Positions 57,901-64,000 of a DNA stretch of 64,000 nt are shown here, one piece after another. This DNA is from Escarpia spicata (lineage: Eukaryota > Annelida > Polychaeta > Sabellida > Siboglinidae), in the NCBI GenBank assembly GCA_963995525.1, contig OZ023214.1:48267883-48331882 (forward strand). The letters are read 5' to 3'. Numbering within the stretch: the first letter of the stretch is position 1; each line of letters opens with the position of its first letter. The notes below the pieces were generated by a model. That model saw only the letters and a program-made list of their open reading frames with translations, did not search any database and was not told the DNA's origin. Both the position numbers and the translations under genes were made by a program.

Positions 57901-59407
57901 AATGTAAGCAAACATGCTGCTACACATATATCCGACCGGTGGGAATACTTTGGTGTTTTGAATTTTTTTCCCAATCCATGGTGATCGGGGAAAGGAAAAC
58001 CAGTCACAAAAAGTCAAACAAAAACCAAACTTAATGAAACTTACTGTAATGTCCACATATCAAATTTATTTTTCATTTTTTTATATTTGTATTTGCCTAA
58101 GTTATATGTTTCCATTCTTTGCTTCTCTCTTGCCAGCAGCTAAACTGTCCAAACAACACATTTCCTCATTTTCAAAACACGACATCTCAAAAACTATCAT
58201 TGTCATCCAACTTTGGCATACTTATTGTACATGTGTAATATTATGAGATTCAAGTTATTAATAAAAAAATTGTACTAGGTCAAAAATTGCATTTTTCTAG
58301 ATACTAGAATAGGATGGAGAGACTGTGAAAGGCAGGTAAGAGAGAAGGAGAAACATCTCAGAGAAAATAGTGAGAGGAGTGGATGATGTGTTGAGGGGGT
58401 GGATAAAAAAGTGATGTGGCCCGTCGTCCCATAAGGGATCACAGGGAAGAAGAAAATCAGCTTTGAATTACCTCATTTGTGTTCCACCTGTGGCGTTCTG
58501 AAGGGAATTCTGTCACCGTGTGAACTGACTCCAGTTCCTTTGGTAACTGGATATTTTTCGCAACATCATCTGTAAGCATCATTTGACATGTTGACACACA
58601 ATACACAGAAGTAGATGTTTTAAAGCTTTTAAATCAATATTCTTTTTTTCAAATAAATGAATTCATTTGTTCAATTCAATTCTGTATTATTTCCAGATAC
58701 TAATATAATCCCTTTAAATGCTAAATGTGCTGTAACCTTGTCCTATTTAATTGTAAACTCATAAATGCAAGTATTAAAAACTTTAGTAAAATAACCACTT
58801 AACAAATGAACACTCTACAGCCTAAACAGATTATGTTCATATGGAGACTTTAGAAAAACAGACTAGATTAACTCAGAGCTGTTGTTAAGCTCACTGAGAC
58901 AATGTTCACATTGCCTGTACTGTAGTACTAAGGCCTTGATCAAACTACTGATTTAATTAAAAAGGGGGATTAGCACATGTCTAGGACTCTGTGTACTCAA
59001 AGGGTCTGTAGCAAAACTGCAAATTGGTAGAAGACAATAGCAGTGCAGGCCGTCTCACTGAATTGGTAACAACTGTTGCTCTAAGTTGATTTTAATTAAT
59101 AGTTTCTTATTTGAAAAGACGCTACCTTTTAAAGTCTGTGTAGCTTTACTGAGCACTGCATTCAATATGCACACAATTTTAATTAATATAAATTGGTGAA
59201 AAAATCCAATAAATAAAAATCAATGTTTTTTAGTTGTTTGAAGTGATTTATATCATGATTTAAATCATAACATAATAAATTATACTTTGAAATAACAAGA
59301 ACTGCTCTCTAACCTTTGTCAAGAGGTGCTGAGTTGACAGTGGTCTGAGTTGGAGTGACGGGGTGAATTGGCTGGGGTCGAGATGATGCACACGAGTGGG
59401 TCTGCAT
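38270..59407 (-). CDS. CAMTA: CAMTA calmodulin-binding transcription activator (18 coding exons)
   Basis: Single-copy-type animal CAMTA, a nuclear, calmodulin-responsive DNA-binding protein. Joined exons give 1401 codons (human CAMTA1 about 1670, CAMTA2 about 1200) with all splice phases compatible. Domain order: CG-1 DNA-binding domain (about residues 45-175, with a basic nuclear-localisation-like RKKVRYRRDGFCWKKRRDGK), a long disordered Ser/Thr/Pro region (220-590), TIG/IPT fold (about 597-680), ankyrin repeats (about 745-850), a second disordered region, then five IQ-like motifs (about 1265-1390) that bind calmodulin. The first coding exon has an acceptor upstream of the ATG, so a further 5' exon is likely. 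One intron probably uses a GC donor. Introns contain LINE, pogo, SINE and inverted-repeat elements. Confidence 0.94.
39050..39243 (-). CDS. CAMTA: CAMTA exon 17 (IQ motifs)
   Basis: Codons 1310-1374. Contains KKMTQAAVLIQSQFRSY, AATVIQSRYRAY and AAVIIQQRFR, three IQ-like calmodulin-binding helices. Acceptor GTTTCAG; proposed donor TTCAG|GCGAGT (GC-AG intron). Without splicing the frame continues to a stop at about 39027. Confidence 0.88.
39780..39937 (-). CDS. CAMTA: CAMTA exon 16 (IQ motifs)
   Basis: Codons 1257-1309. Contains AAAQLIQCYYRKYLDKKEY and AAVLIQSSYRRYKQ, the first two IQ-like motifs. Acceptor TTGTGCAG, donor CAG|GTACAG, phase 0. Confidence 0.92.
39948..40162. repeat. five-copy 43-45 bp minisatellite in CAMTA intron
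   Basis: Units of the type CAGGAAATGATGTCATGA + TTCATTAAATTATGATTGG recur with TGATGTCA/TACGTCA cores at 39956, 40001, 40046, 40089 and 40133. Each core resembles an ATF/CREB or AP-1 site (TGACGTCA). Confidence 0.85.
40178..40350 (-). CDS. CAMTA: CAMTA exon 15
   Basis: Codons 1199-1257, Ser/Pro-rich (YPELGTPESSVSPASSCL), then DFTEYFNAPTTYMQKDFSQL, which precedes the IQ region. Acceptor GTTGTAG, donor TCTG|GTTAGT, phase 1. Confidence 0.88.
40439..40722. repeat. GT-rich minisatellite in CAMTA intron
   Basis: Tandem GTGTCTGC[A/G]C followed by GTGGTGTGC-type units, spanning most of the interval. Open in several frames only because of its composition. Confidence 0.85.
41095..41404 (-). CDS. CAMTA: CAMTA exon 14
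   Basis: Codons 1096-1199. EMVTLANEIIAGMPERNKL matches the short helix before the IQ region of animal CAMTAs (the ...LAxxIIxxxPER motif). A Ser-rich tract and TPPDVSAG follow. Acceptor TTCTTCAG, donor ATCG|GTGGGT, phase 2. Confidence 0.9.
41971..42046 (-). other. tRNA-like sequence, probably a SINE head
   Basis: On the - strand GGCTAAGTCAGTAG (A-box-like) and GGTTCGAATCC (perfect B box) are spaced as in a tRNA gene. No clean acceptor stem can be paired, so a tRNA-derived SINE or decayed tRNA is more likely than a working tRNA. Confidence 0.5.
42305..43483. mobile_element. long-inverted-repeat element in CAMTA intron
   Basis: Outer arms of about 285 bp (42310-42595 and 43185-43475) are inverted copies that share a long open frame (for example RIRPTLSM, FWVETSVRMSYCAIF, ESNFIQNNEC). 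A second inner inverted pair begins CCTGACAGCATGCAAACC (42608) and ends GGTTTGCATGCTGTCAGG (42955). The structure suggests a non-autonomous foldback transposon with another element nested in it. I recognise no transposase. Confidence 0.75.
44478..45315 (-). CDS. CAMTA: CAMTA exon 13 (ankyrin repeat and linker)
   Basis: Codons 817-1096. It begins MWACALGHIEAATVLYHIHQ, completing the ankyrin repeat begun in exon 12, then RDGATSVHLAQQRGHFALVQ. A long disordered linker with an acidic end follows. Acceptor ATTTTACAG, donor ACGG|GTGAGA, phase 1. The frame stays open for about 70 codons into the intron. Confidence 0.92.
45564..45639 (-). CDS. CAMTA: CAMTA exon 12
   Basis: Codons 791-816 (EVNSSPVLEHDVNPLGLDNN then ACTPL), which join to MWACALGH in exon 13 as a typical ankyrin start. 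Acceptor CCCAACAG, donor CCTG|GTACGC, phase 0. Confidence 0.92.
46240..46433 (-). CDS. CAMTA: CAMTA exon 11 (ankyrin)
   Basis: Codons 727-791. Contains LTLLHLAAALGCTKLITTLV, the first ankyrin helix pair. Acceptor TTTCTAG, donor GGAG|GTGTGT, phase 2. Confidence 0.92.
46667..46767 (-). CDS. CAMTA: CAMTA exon 10
   Basis: Codons 693-726 (EAELKVAVMEKLEELKKRL), a short coiled helix between TIG and ankyrin domains. Acceptor TCTCGCAG. The donor is placed at GCT|GTATAT because that gives the needed phase 0; it is a weak site. Confidence 0.75.
46990..50093 (+). mobile_element. CR1/L2-like LINE, nearly full ORF2, inactive (CAMTA intron)
   Basis: Same family as 4492-6650 but reaching further 5'. 47032-47655 encodes a piece of an SGNH-hydrolase-like end (MYMRDGLHLIGKGAAVF, catalytic-type D-x-x-H block) joined in frame to an endonuclease domain (CLNARSIVNKRNELN, GITESW). 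GDFNHGHIQW and SSDHNQIH follow after a break at 47655. The RT continues to 49951 with frameshifts near 48455, 49150 and 49690 and a stop at 48738. In the catalytic region FADD is changed to FLDD. The 3' end has the hairpin and two ATCTTGTTAA units. Breaks make it non-functional. Confidence 0.9.
50042..50071 (+). other. 3' terminal hairpin of LINE copy
   Basis: TGCCACCTAGAG and CTCTGGGTGGCA pair over 12 positions (one U-G) around TTAATT. Relative to 6599-6627 a T-A pair is replaced by C-G, a compensatory change. Confidence 0.85.
50457..50597 (-). CDS. CAMTA: CAMTA exon 9 (TIG domain, second half)
   Basis: Codons 646-693 (HVAGLVTLEVACDGHVISNL then VVFEYRVRE), the closing strands of the IPT/TIG fold, then DWFNVS. 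Acceptor TTGACCAG, donor TCTG|GTAAGA, phase 1. Confidence 0.92.
51371..51497 (-). CDS. CAMTA: CAMTA exon 8 (TIG domain, first half)
   Basis: Codons 604-646. GGTKVLVTGPWSNSASTY and SGVLRCFTPG are hallmark TIG strands of CAMTA. Acceptor TTCTACAG, donor CCAG|GTGGGT, phase 1. Confidence 0.94.
51840..51902 (+). mobile_element. possible Helitron-like 3' terminus
   Basis: GCAATGCCAGGTAAATCAGC is followed by CTAG (51898-51901) and then T. Helitrons end in CTRR after a short hairpin and insert before T; here the stem is imperfect. A related end occurs at 57858-57885. The 5' end was not found. Confidence 0.35.
52158..53315 (-). CDS. CAMTA: CAMTA exon 7 (long disordered region)
   Basis: Codons 218-603, an 1158-nt exon. 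It begins IEETIRSIVNKLMISQKKST and GRTHHDCTCANAPNC, continues with Ser/Thr/Pro/Gln-rich sequence and an acidic patch (GGDEERIEIIEDALMDEP), then ends VISDFSPEWSYPE, the conserved lead-in to the TIG fold. The disordered part probably holds activation segments. Acceptor TGTTTCAG, donor TGAG|GTAGGC, phase 0. Confidence 0.94.
53622..54452 (-). mobile_element. pogo-like transposon remnant (CAMTA intron)
   Basis: Inverted ends CAGTGCTTATAACGAACTA and CAGTGCAACACGCATATTACG (inverse at right) are each bordered by TA, total 831 bp. On the - strand about 54018-54200 encodes a transposase C-terminus (SMREIIRNRATQSDDAAVHC, NWLEDFLLSGALAN, ending KQTTMEEFFKAD-stop). Upstream the frame is broken and no DDE core is recognisable. 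Confidence 0.75.
54647..54693 (-). CDS. CAMTA: CAMTA exon 6
   Basis: Codons 202-217 (FASMQQSDPSNVTEQL), a 47-nt exon that keeps phase between exons 5 and 7. Acceptor GTTTTGCAG, donor ACTG|GTGAGT. Confidence 0.85.
55291..55426 (-). CDS. CAMTA: CAMTA exon 5 (end of CG-1)
   Basis: Codons 157-202. NPEIVLVHYLNVPLAEDSK ends the CG-1 domain; EWTQEELIGQLQPM follows as in vertebrate CAMTA. Acceptor TTCCTAG, donor ATGT|GTGAGT, phase 1. Confidence 0.94.
55609..55915. mobile_element. mariner/pogo-type MITE (CAMTA intron)
   Basis: Left CCGTAAGAGTTTCTATGTAT and inverted right TCATAAGTTTCTGCGTATAA are imperfect terminal repeats of about 28 bp, with TA on both sides. 307 bp, no coding capacity. Confidence 0.7.
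55940..56147 (-). CDS. CAMTA: CAMTA exon 4 (CG-1 core)
   Basis: Codons 87-156. Core of the CG-1 DNA-binding domain: SSGTMVLYSRKKVRYRRDG, CWKKRRDGKTTREDHMKLKV, YGCYVHSAILQTFHRRCYWL. Acceptor TACTCAG, donor TCAG|GTAACA, phase 0. Confidence 0.96.
56282..56569 (-). mobile_element. tRNA-derived SINE (CAMTA intron)
   Basis: Tail at left (GTAAGTTGTACATAGCATAG, diverged from the family), head at right with B-box-like GGTTCGAATCC on the - strand and an A-box-like GTTGCTTAGATGAGAG. Same family as 30508-30836. Confidence 0.75.
56971..57038 (-). CDS. CAMTA: CAMTA exon 3 (CG-1)
   Basis: Codons 65-87 (EIAAILLAFSEHQRWQSENV). Acceptor TTTTTTAAG, donor TTTG|GTAAGT, phase 2. Confidence 0.93.
57108..57390 (-). 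mobile_element. SINE, diverged copy (CAMTA intron)
   Basis: Matches the family body (GACTGCTCAAAGTGCTTTAC, CCTGGCAGATCTGTTCA, CTCGACTTCTATGGGAAGC), but the tail and head are weakly preserved. Confidence 0.6.
57850..57886 (+). mobile_element. possible Helitron-like 3' terminus
   Basis: CCCAGGCAATGCCGGG (short stem) is followed ten bases later by CTAG and T. Similar to the end at 51840-51902. No element body is defined. Confidence 0.35.
58472..58569 (-). CDS. CAMTA: CAMTA exon 2 (start of CG-1)
   Basis: Codons 32-64. LPKELESVHTVTEFPSERHR and WNTNE start the CG-1 domain. Acceptor GCTTACAG, donor TGAG|GTAATT, phase 0. Confidence 0.95.
59314..59407 (-). CDS. CAMTA: CAMTA exon 1 (first recognised coding exon)
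   Basis: Codons 1-32 (MQTHSCASSRPQPIHPVTPT...). The exon itself begins at 59422 after acceptor GTTTTAG and is open upstream of the ATG, so translation may start in an earlier exon that I could not find. Donor AAAG|GTTAGA, phase 1. Confidence 0.65.
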
Positions 59408-59739
59408 CCCTCTGGTGGCTTCCTAAAACACAACTGCCAATAAATCGCATGCATAATACAAACAAATTAATACAAACTAACTAAGGTCATAACAAATAAT
59501 TCCTGGTTTCCTACAAGCACCAACTCCATATAGACATATCCATTTGGCCTGATATGAATAATAGTATACTCTTATTGAGTCAGAACACTATTAACTGGAA
59601 TGTTTTAAAAATACAATTTTATGGCATCTATACATTTCTAAATGTGTGAGCTGACGAGAAACAGGGAAACATGTTTATGTGGCCTTACATTCATAAACAT
59701 GTTGGTATTTTTAGTTTTATATGCATGTGTTGATAGTGC

Positions 59740-61640
59740 AAAGTGACCATGGAATCCGCAGGATTATTCTGATCATCTTCAGAGATGCATATAAAATAAA
59801 ATGTGTGTTCCTTTTACCACCCCCGCACAAGTGATGAAGAAAGTATGAAAGAATTTGAATTCTCTCTAAGGAAAACAGCAAGTGTTAATGATGCCTATTT
59901 CGTCGTAGGTGGGGATTTCAATCTTCCAGGTATACAGTGGGAATCACACTCTGTGAACACCTCACGTCCACATACGTCTATTCATCAGAGGTTCCTGACA
60001 GTGCTGGACGACCTAGGACTTGAGCAGATAGTCCGAATCCCGACTAAAGGACCAAACATTTTGGACCTTTTCATTACCTACCACCCAAGCCAAATCATGA
60101 GAATGGAGACAATGCCTGGAATCTCGGACCATGATAGTGTGTTTGTAGAACTGGACATTAGCCCTGTTCTTGTGCACCAAGCACAGAGAAAAGCGCTCTT
60201 CTACGGCAAGGCCGATTGACAGAAAATAAAGGACCATGTGACCCAGGTTGGTGAAAACATTGTGAACAGTGACGAAGACACTTCAGTCGAAATGTTGTGG
60301 TGTAATCTGAGAGACAGCATCAGTGAGAGTGTCACTCGGTTCGTACCATCAAAGACAAGCAGAAAAGTAGACAATCATCCATGGATCACCAGAGAAATTC
60401 TCTGTCTCATTCGGAAGCGTAATAGGCGGTACAAGAAATACAAGAACAATCCTACATCGGAGAATGAATCATCATTCAAGGAGGTGAAACACCTGGTGCA
60501 GAAGAAACTCCCCCAGTCTTACTGGCAGTGTGTGGAGAACACCATCCTCCCTGAAGAGGCTGACTCTGAAAACCCCCCATCACTGAAGTGTTTTTAGACT
60601 TATATAAAGCACAGGAAAAGGGATCTCAGCAGAGTTGCACCCTTGAAGTCTGGCGGCAAACTCGTTACGTCAGCAGCAGAAAAAGCTACAGTTCTTAATG
60701 AACAATTTAAATCAGCATTTTGAACTGTGGTTCAACTGTCTCGGGAAGAATTTGAGCAGCAGTGTGAAATTTACACAAACGGCAGCAGCTATACCAAGCC
60801 TGAAGACATTGGCATCACGGAACAAGGGGTAGCCAAACTGCTGCAGACCATACACACCCATAAGGCGCCTGACCCTGACAACATACACACTCAAGTTCTT
60901 AAAGAACTGGCTCAAGAGCTGGCGCCCATCTTCACCTTCATATTCAGAAGATCACTTGCCATTGGCAAAGTCCCATCTGACTGGCATAGAGCGCACGTGA
61001 CCCCTATCTACAAGAAGCGACACAAGTGCAAGGCTGAGAACTATAGGCCAGTATCACTTACTTCAATAGTGTGTAAGTTAATGGAACATGTCCTGGTGAG
61101 CAACCTCATTAAGCACGCTGAGGTAAACAACATTTTCTATCCACTCCAACATGGATTCCGGCAAGGTCTGTCTTGTGAAATGCAGCTCCTTGAGTTCCTT
61201 GATCACCTGACCTCAAATCTTCAGAATAACCACCAGACTGACATATTGATTATGGATTATTCCAAGGCTTTTGACAAAGTCAGTCATAGCCGTCTAATAT
61301 ACAAACTTCAAGGGCAAAGTGAACGCCTGGATTCAAGGTTTTCTGTCAAACAGAACCCATGCTGTCATCATAGATGTTGGGACCAGCCTTGTTCTTATTC
61401 TACATCAATAACCTTCTGATGGGACTGAGTTCTACCGTGAGGATGTTTGCAGATGACACTGTGTCATATCTGACTGTCACATCGCAGGATGACGCTGCTA
61501 CACTACAGTCTGACCTTGATATGATGGCTACTTGGGAATCCAAGTGGGCCGTGCAGTTCCATCCCCTGAAGTGTAGCGTACTGTCCATCAGAATTCTGTA
61601 GAAGCAAGTCATGCTACTGACAACTTCACTGCCATTTGAC
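59740..61640 (+). mobile_element. non-LTR retrotransposon, third family, 3'-truncated
   Basis: Endonuclease end (VVGGDFNLPGIQWESHS, GPNILDLFITYHPSQI, PGISDHDSVFVELD), linker and RT (HKAPDPDNIHTQVL, CKAENYRPVSLTSIVCKLME, MDYSKAFDKVSHSRL, MFADDTVSYL). Stops near 60219, 60597 and 60723 and a frameshift near 61310 inactivate it. The sequence leaves the RT after about 61610, so the C-terminal part is absent. It differs from the families at 4.5 kb and 27.8 kb. Confidence 0.88.
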
Positions 61641-62640
61641 TAATTATGGACGACTAACAGCACGCAAAATCACCATTGTATGTTTTTAACGGAAAAGTAT
61701 TTTTGAGTAAATATTTTTTGTTTTGTTCTTTTTTTTAATATATACCATAAGTAATACAATGTTGTTGTTTGTGGCTAATTTATAATAAGGGATACATGTT
61801 CGGCCAATGCTTGGAACACTTTTTGACATAGGCTTTTATAATTTTCGATAAAACTCATTTTGCATGTAAATTTGTGATCAGGCACCCATGAGCTAGTCAG
61901 TGCGGGGTTCGATGAGCTGGTTCATGAATGCCAAAATTGAATGGTGCAACCCCCCATGCACAGTTGTTTGCATTCAATAGGGCATGCTGGTTGTGTTCAT
62001 ATATTTATATATTACGATCCGTTAAATTTAGAATATCATAAATAAAACAGTTTCCTGTAAACATGGAATGCTACAATATAAAGTGTGACGAAATATGTAA
62101 TAAACAATGGATAAACTGTAAAATTGCTTGGTAATGAACATATAACTTAGTTCTACGTAATTATTATTAATTTCAAGGAGACGAGTAATGTGTGAAAAGC
62201 CAGTTCGGTGTACCCTTTTGACAGGTTTTCATATAAAACTGGCCCATCCTGCCACATCTCTATGAAAGTCATCTCGCGCTCCTCCACTAGCCATTCCGCC
62301 ATGTTGTAAGCCGGTGCATGGATGACCACGAACAGAAATTGCTATGCTATCATTGGCCCCTAGCATCGACAGATTTCTGTTGACCAACTGACCATCGTAC
62401 ACTGCATGACTCTGCCCGATGTCTCGTCTGACACCATCGTTATGCAACTTTTGTTGCTGCCATTCAATTTTTTAACTGGTTCAACAAATGTTGTGCATGG
62501 TCAAATCAACCCGCAACTCGAGTTTTGTTGTGTTGCGAACCATCGTACATTGCACGACTGGTCAACGTTTGTTGATTAAACACGCAACTCGCAACAAAAT
62601 GTGAACAGTGTACGGCCAACATTACCGGTAGTTCCATCAT
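61641..62640. other. no gene recognised
   Basis: AT-rich intergenic or repeat sequence; nothing supportable. Confidence 0.4.
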
Positions 62641-64000
62641 TCCAGATGATCCCAGGAATATTTTATATCTTATTATTATTATCTTAGCACAGTTAATTAA
62701 TAGACCTAGCAGAATTACTACTACCTCTGCAACCCTTATAGACAACATTTTTACTTCTGAACTTGAGACAAGATTGATAGTGGTCTATTGGTAAATGACA
62801 CCAGCGATCATCTTCCTGTATTTGCTCTGTGCCATTGTACTGTAAAACGTAATGTGAACGAACATTCTAACAAGTGTATTCGTCATCTTAGCGAAGGAAA
62901 CATCAATGCATTGATTGATGCAACATTCTTGGTATACTGTTATGGGTAGTGAAAATGCAACTACAGCATATGACAACTTTCTTCATGACTGTACTCAACT
63001 GTACAACAAACACTATCCTGTGTCAACTGTACAACAAACACTATCCTGTGTCAACTGTACAACAAACACTATCCTGTGTCAACTGTACAACAAACACTAT
63101 CCTGTGTCAACTGTACAACAAACACTATCCTGTGTCAACTGTACAACAAACACTATCCTGTGTCAACTGTACAACAAACACTATCCTGTGTCAACTGTAC
63201 AACAAACACTATCCTGTGTCAACTGTACAACAAACACTATCCTGTGTCAACTGTACGACCTAAAGTATTAACAATTAGTTTTTAAAAAAAACATGGTTTA
63301 CTAAAGGTCTCAGAAATGCATGTATCAAGAAAAATTATTTGTATAAAGCATTTCTATCATCCAGATCAATTATCTCGGAAACCAGGTATAAATCATATAA
63401 AAAATAAATTAACAGGTATTTTCATATCAGTGGTCATCCACAAAGAAACAGTATGATAGCAGTTTAATTGCACAGAAAAAAATGACATTGCTGGCACCTG
63501 GAAAGTACTTAAAACTGTAATGGGAACACCTCGCTTAGGAAGTCACTACCCAGATCACTTTGTTAATAATGGCGTAACCATTAGTAATATGGAAGACGTA
63601 GCGAACATGTTTAAAAATTATTTACCAATATCGGTCCGGAGTTGTCCGACTCAAAGGATATAATGACACCAACAAATGTTCTCGTTAACAAAGAGGAAGT
63701 TATCCGAGGTGTGAACAATTGAAACAGTAAAACATCCACAGATTACGAAGACATAGGTATACATTTGGTCAAAAAGTGTTTAACTCCATTGCAAAACATA
63801 TCACTTATATTTGTAATCTATCTTTTTTCACTACTGGAGTATTCAAATAAAAATAGCAAAGGTTATCCCACTCTTTAAGTCTGGGGATAAGTATATGTGC
63901 ACAAATTATAGGCCTATTTCACTATTACCACAATTCTCAAAAATATTACAAAAATTTTTCAGTTCTTGTTTAGATAGCTTTATTACCAAAAACAAATTGA
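62641..64000 (+). mobile_element. non-LTR retrotransposon fragment, fourth type, runs off the window
   Basis: Endonuclease end (INRPSRITTTSATLIDNIFT at about 62700), then TTAYDNFLHDCTQLYNKHYP, then after the tandem repeat a linker (TWFTKGLRNACIKKNYLYKA) and an RT start with many stops. Domain order is that of a jockey/RTE-like LINE. The copy is dead and continues past 64000. Confidence 0.7.
62999..63257 (+). repeat. 28-bp tandem repeat, nine copies
   Basis: The unit CTGTACAACAAACACTATCC + TGTGTCAA repeats about 9.2 times without a visible mismatch. It starts within LINE codons for LYNKHYPV. As 28 is not a multiple of three, each frame cycles through the same 28-residue peptide. Confidence 0.95.

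Noticed and set aside
62915..63271. Repeat proteins in three frames
   Set aside because: All come from the 28-bp tandem repeat; no evidence of a gene.
1..64000. CRISPR arrays, bacterial operons, phage modules
   Set aside because: The sequence is eukaryotic; no spaced direct repeats or prokaryotic gene clusters were seen.

Overview
This is a eukaryotic, almost certainly metazoan, nuclear window. Two long intron-rich genes face each other tail to tail, and much of the remaining sequence is transposable elements. The base composition is AT-rich. The genes are orthologues of animal signalling genes: CYLD (deubiquitinase) on the + strand and CAMTA (calmodulin-binding transcription activator) on the - strand. 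The mixture of LINEs, tRNA-derived SINEs, TA-flanked mariner/pogo elements and hAT elements suggests a marine invertebrate, perhaps a mollusc or other lophotrochozoan. The species call is inference only.

Layout. 1.1-3.0 kb: broken Gypsy-type LTR retrotransposon (-). 3.0-7.4 kb: a CR1/L2-like LINE (-) split by a younger LINE (+) with a long open reverse-transcriptase frame, flanked by an 11-bp target duplication. 8.3-8.85 kb: decayed hAT-like transposase. 10.1-25.9 kb: CYLD in 15 coding exons, 1032 codons, with every splice phase agreeing. Its introns hold a LINE 3' end, a foldback element, pogo/mariner-type elements and SINEs. 25.9-38.2 kb: intergenic, with a foldback hairpin, a second LINE family, a SINE and a hAT-type MITE with an exact 8-bp duplication. 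38.3-59.4 kb: CAMTA in 18 coding exons (-), 1401 codons, also phase-consistent. Its introns hold minisatellites, a long-inverted-repeat element, an almost complete LINE and a pogo remnant ending in a PCNA-binding-like motif. 59.7-64 kb: two further LINE fragments, one carrying a nine-copy 28-bp tandem repeat.

CYLD removes Lys63- and Met1-linked ubiquitin chains and restrains NF-kB, JNK and Wnt signalling. CAMTA is a calmodulin-responsive DNA-binding protein with CG-1, TIG, ankyrin and IQ domains. The window gives no direct evidence that the two genes work together. The best original signals are: a LINE 3' hairpin kept by compensatory changes between copies; a tyrosine-containing tandem repeat in the CYLD linker; a probable GC-AG intron near the CAMTA 3' end; the PIP-box-like end of the pogo remnant; and the frame-independent 28-bp repeat. 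I found no CRISPR array, bacterial operon or clearly new multi-gene system.
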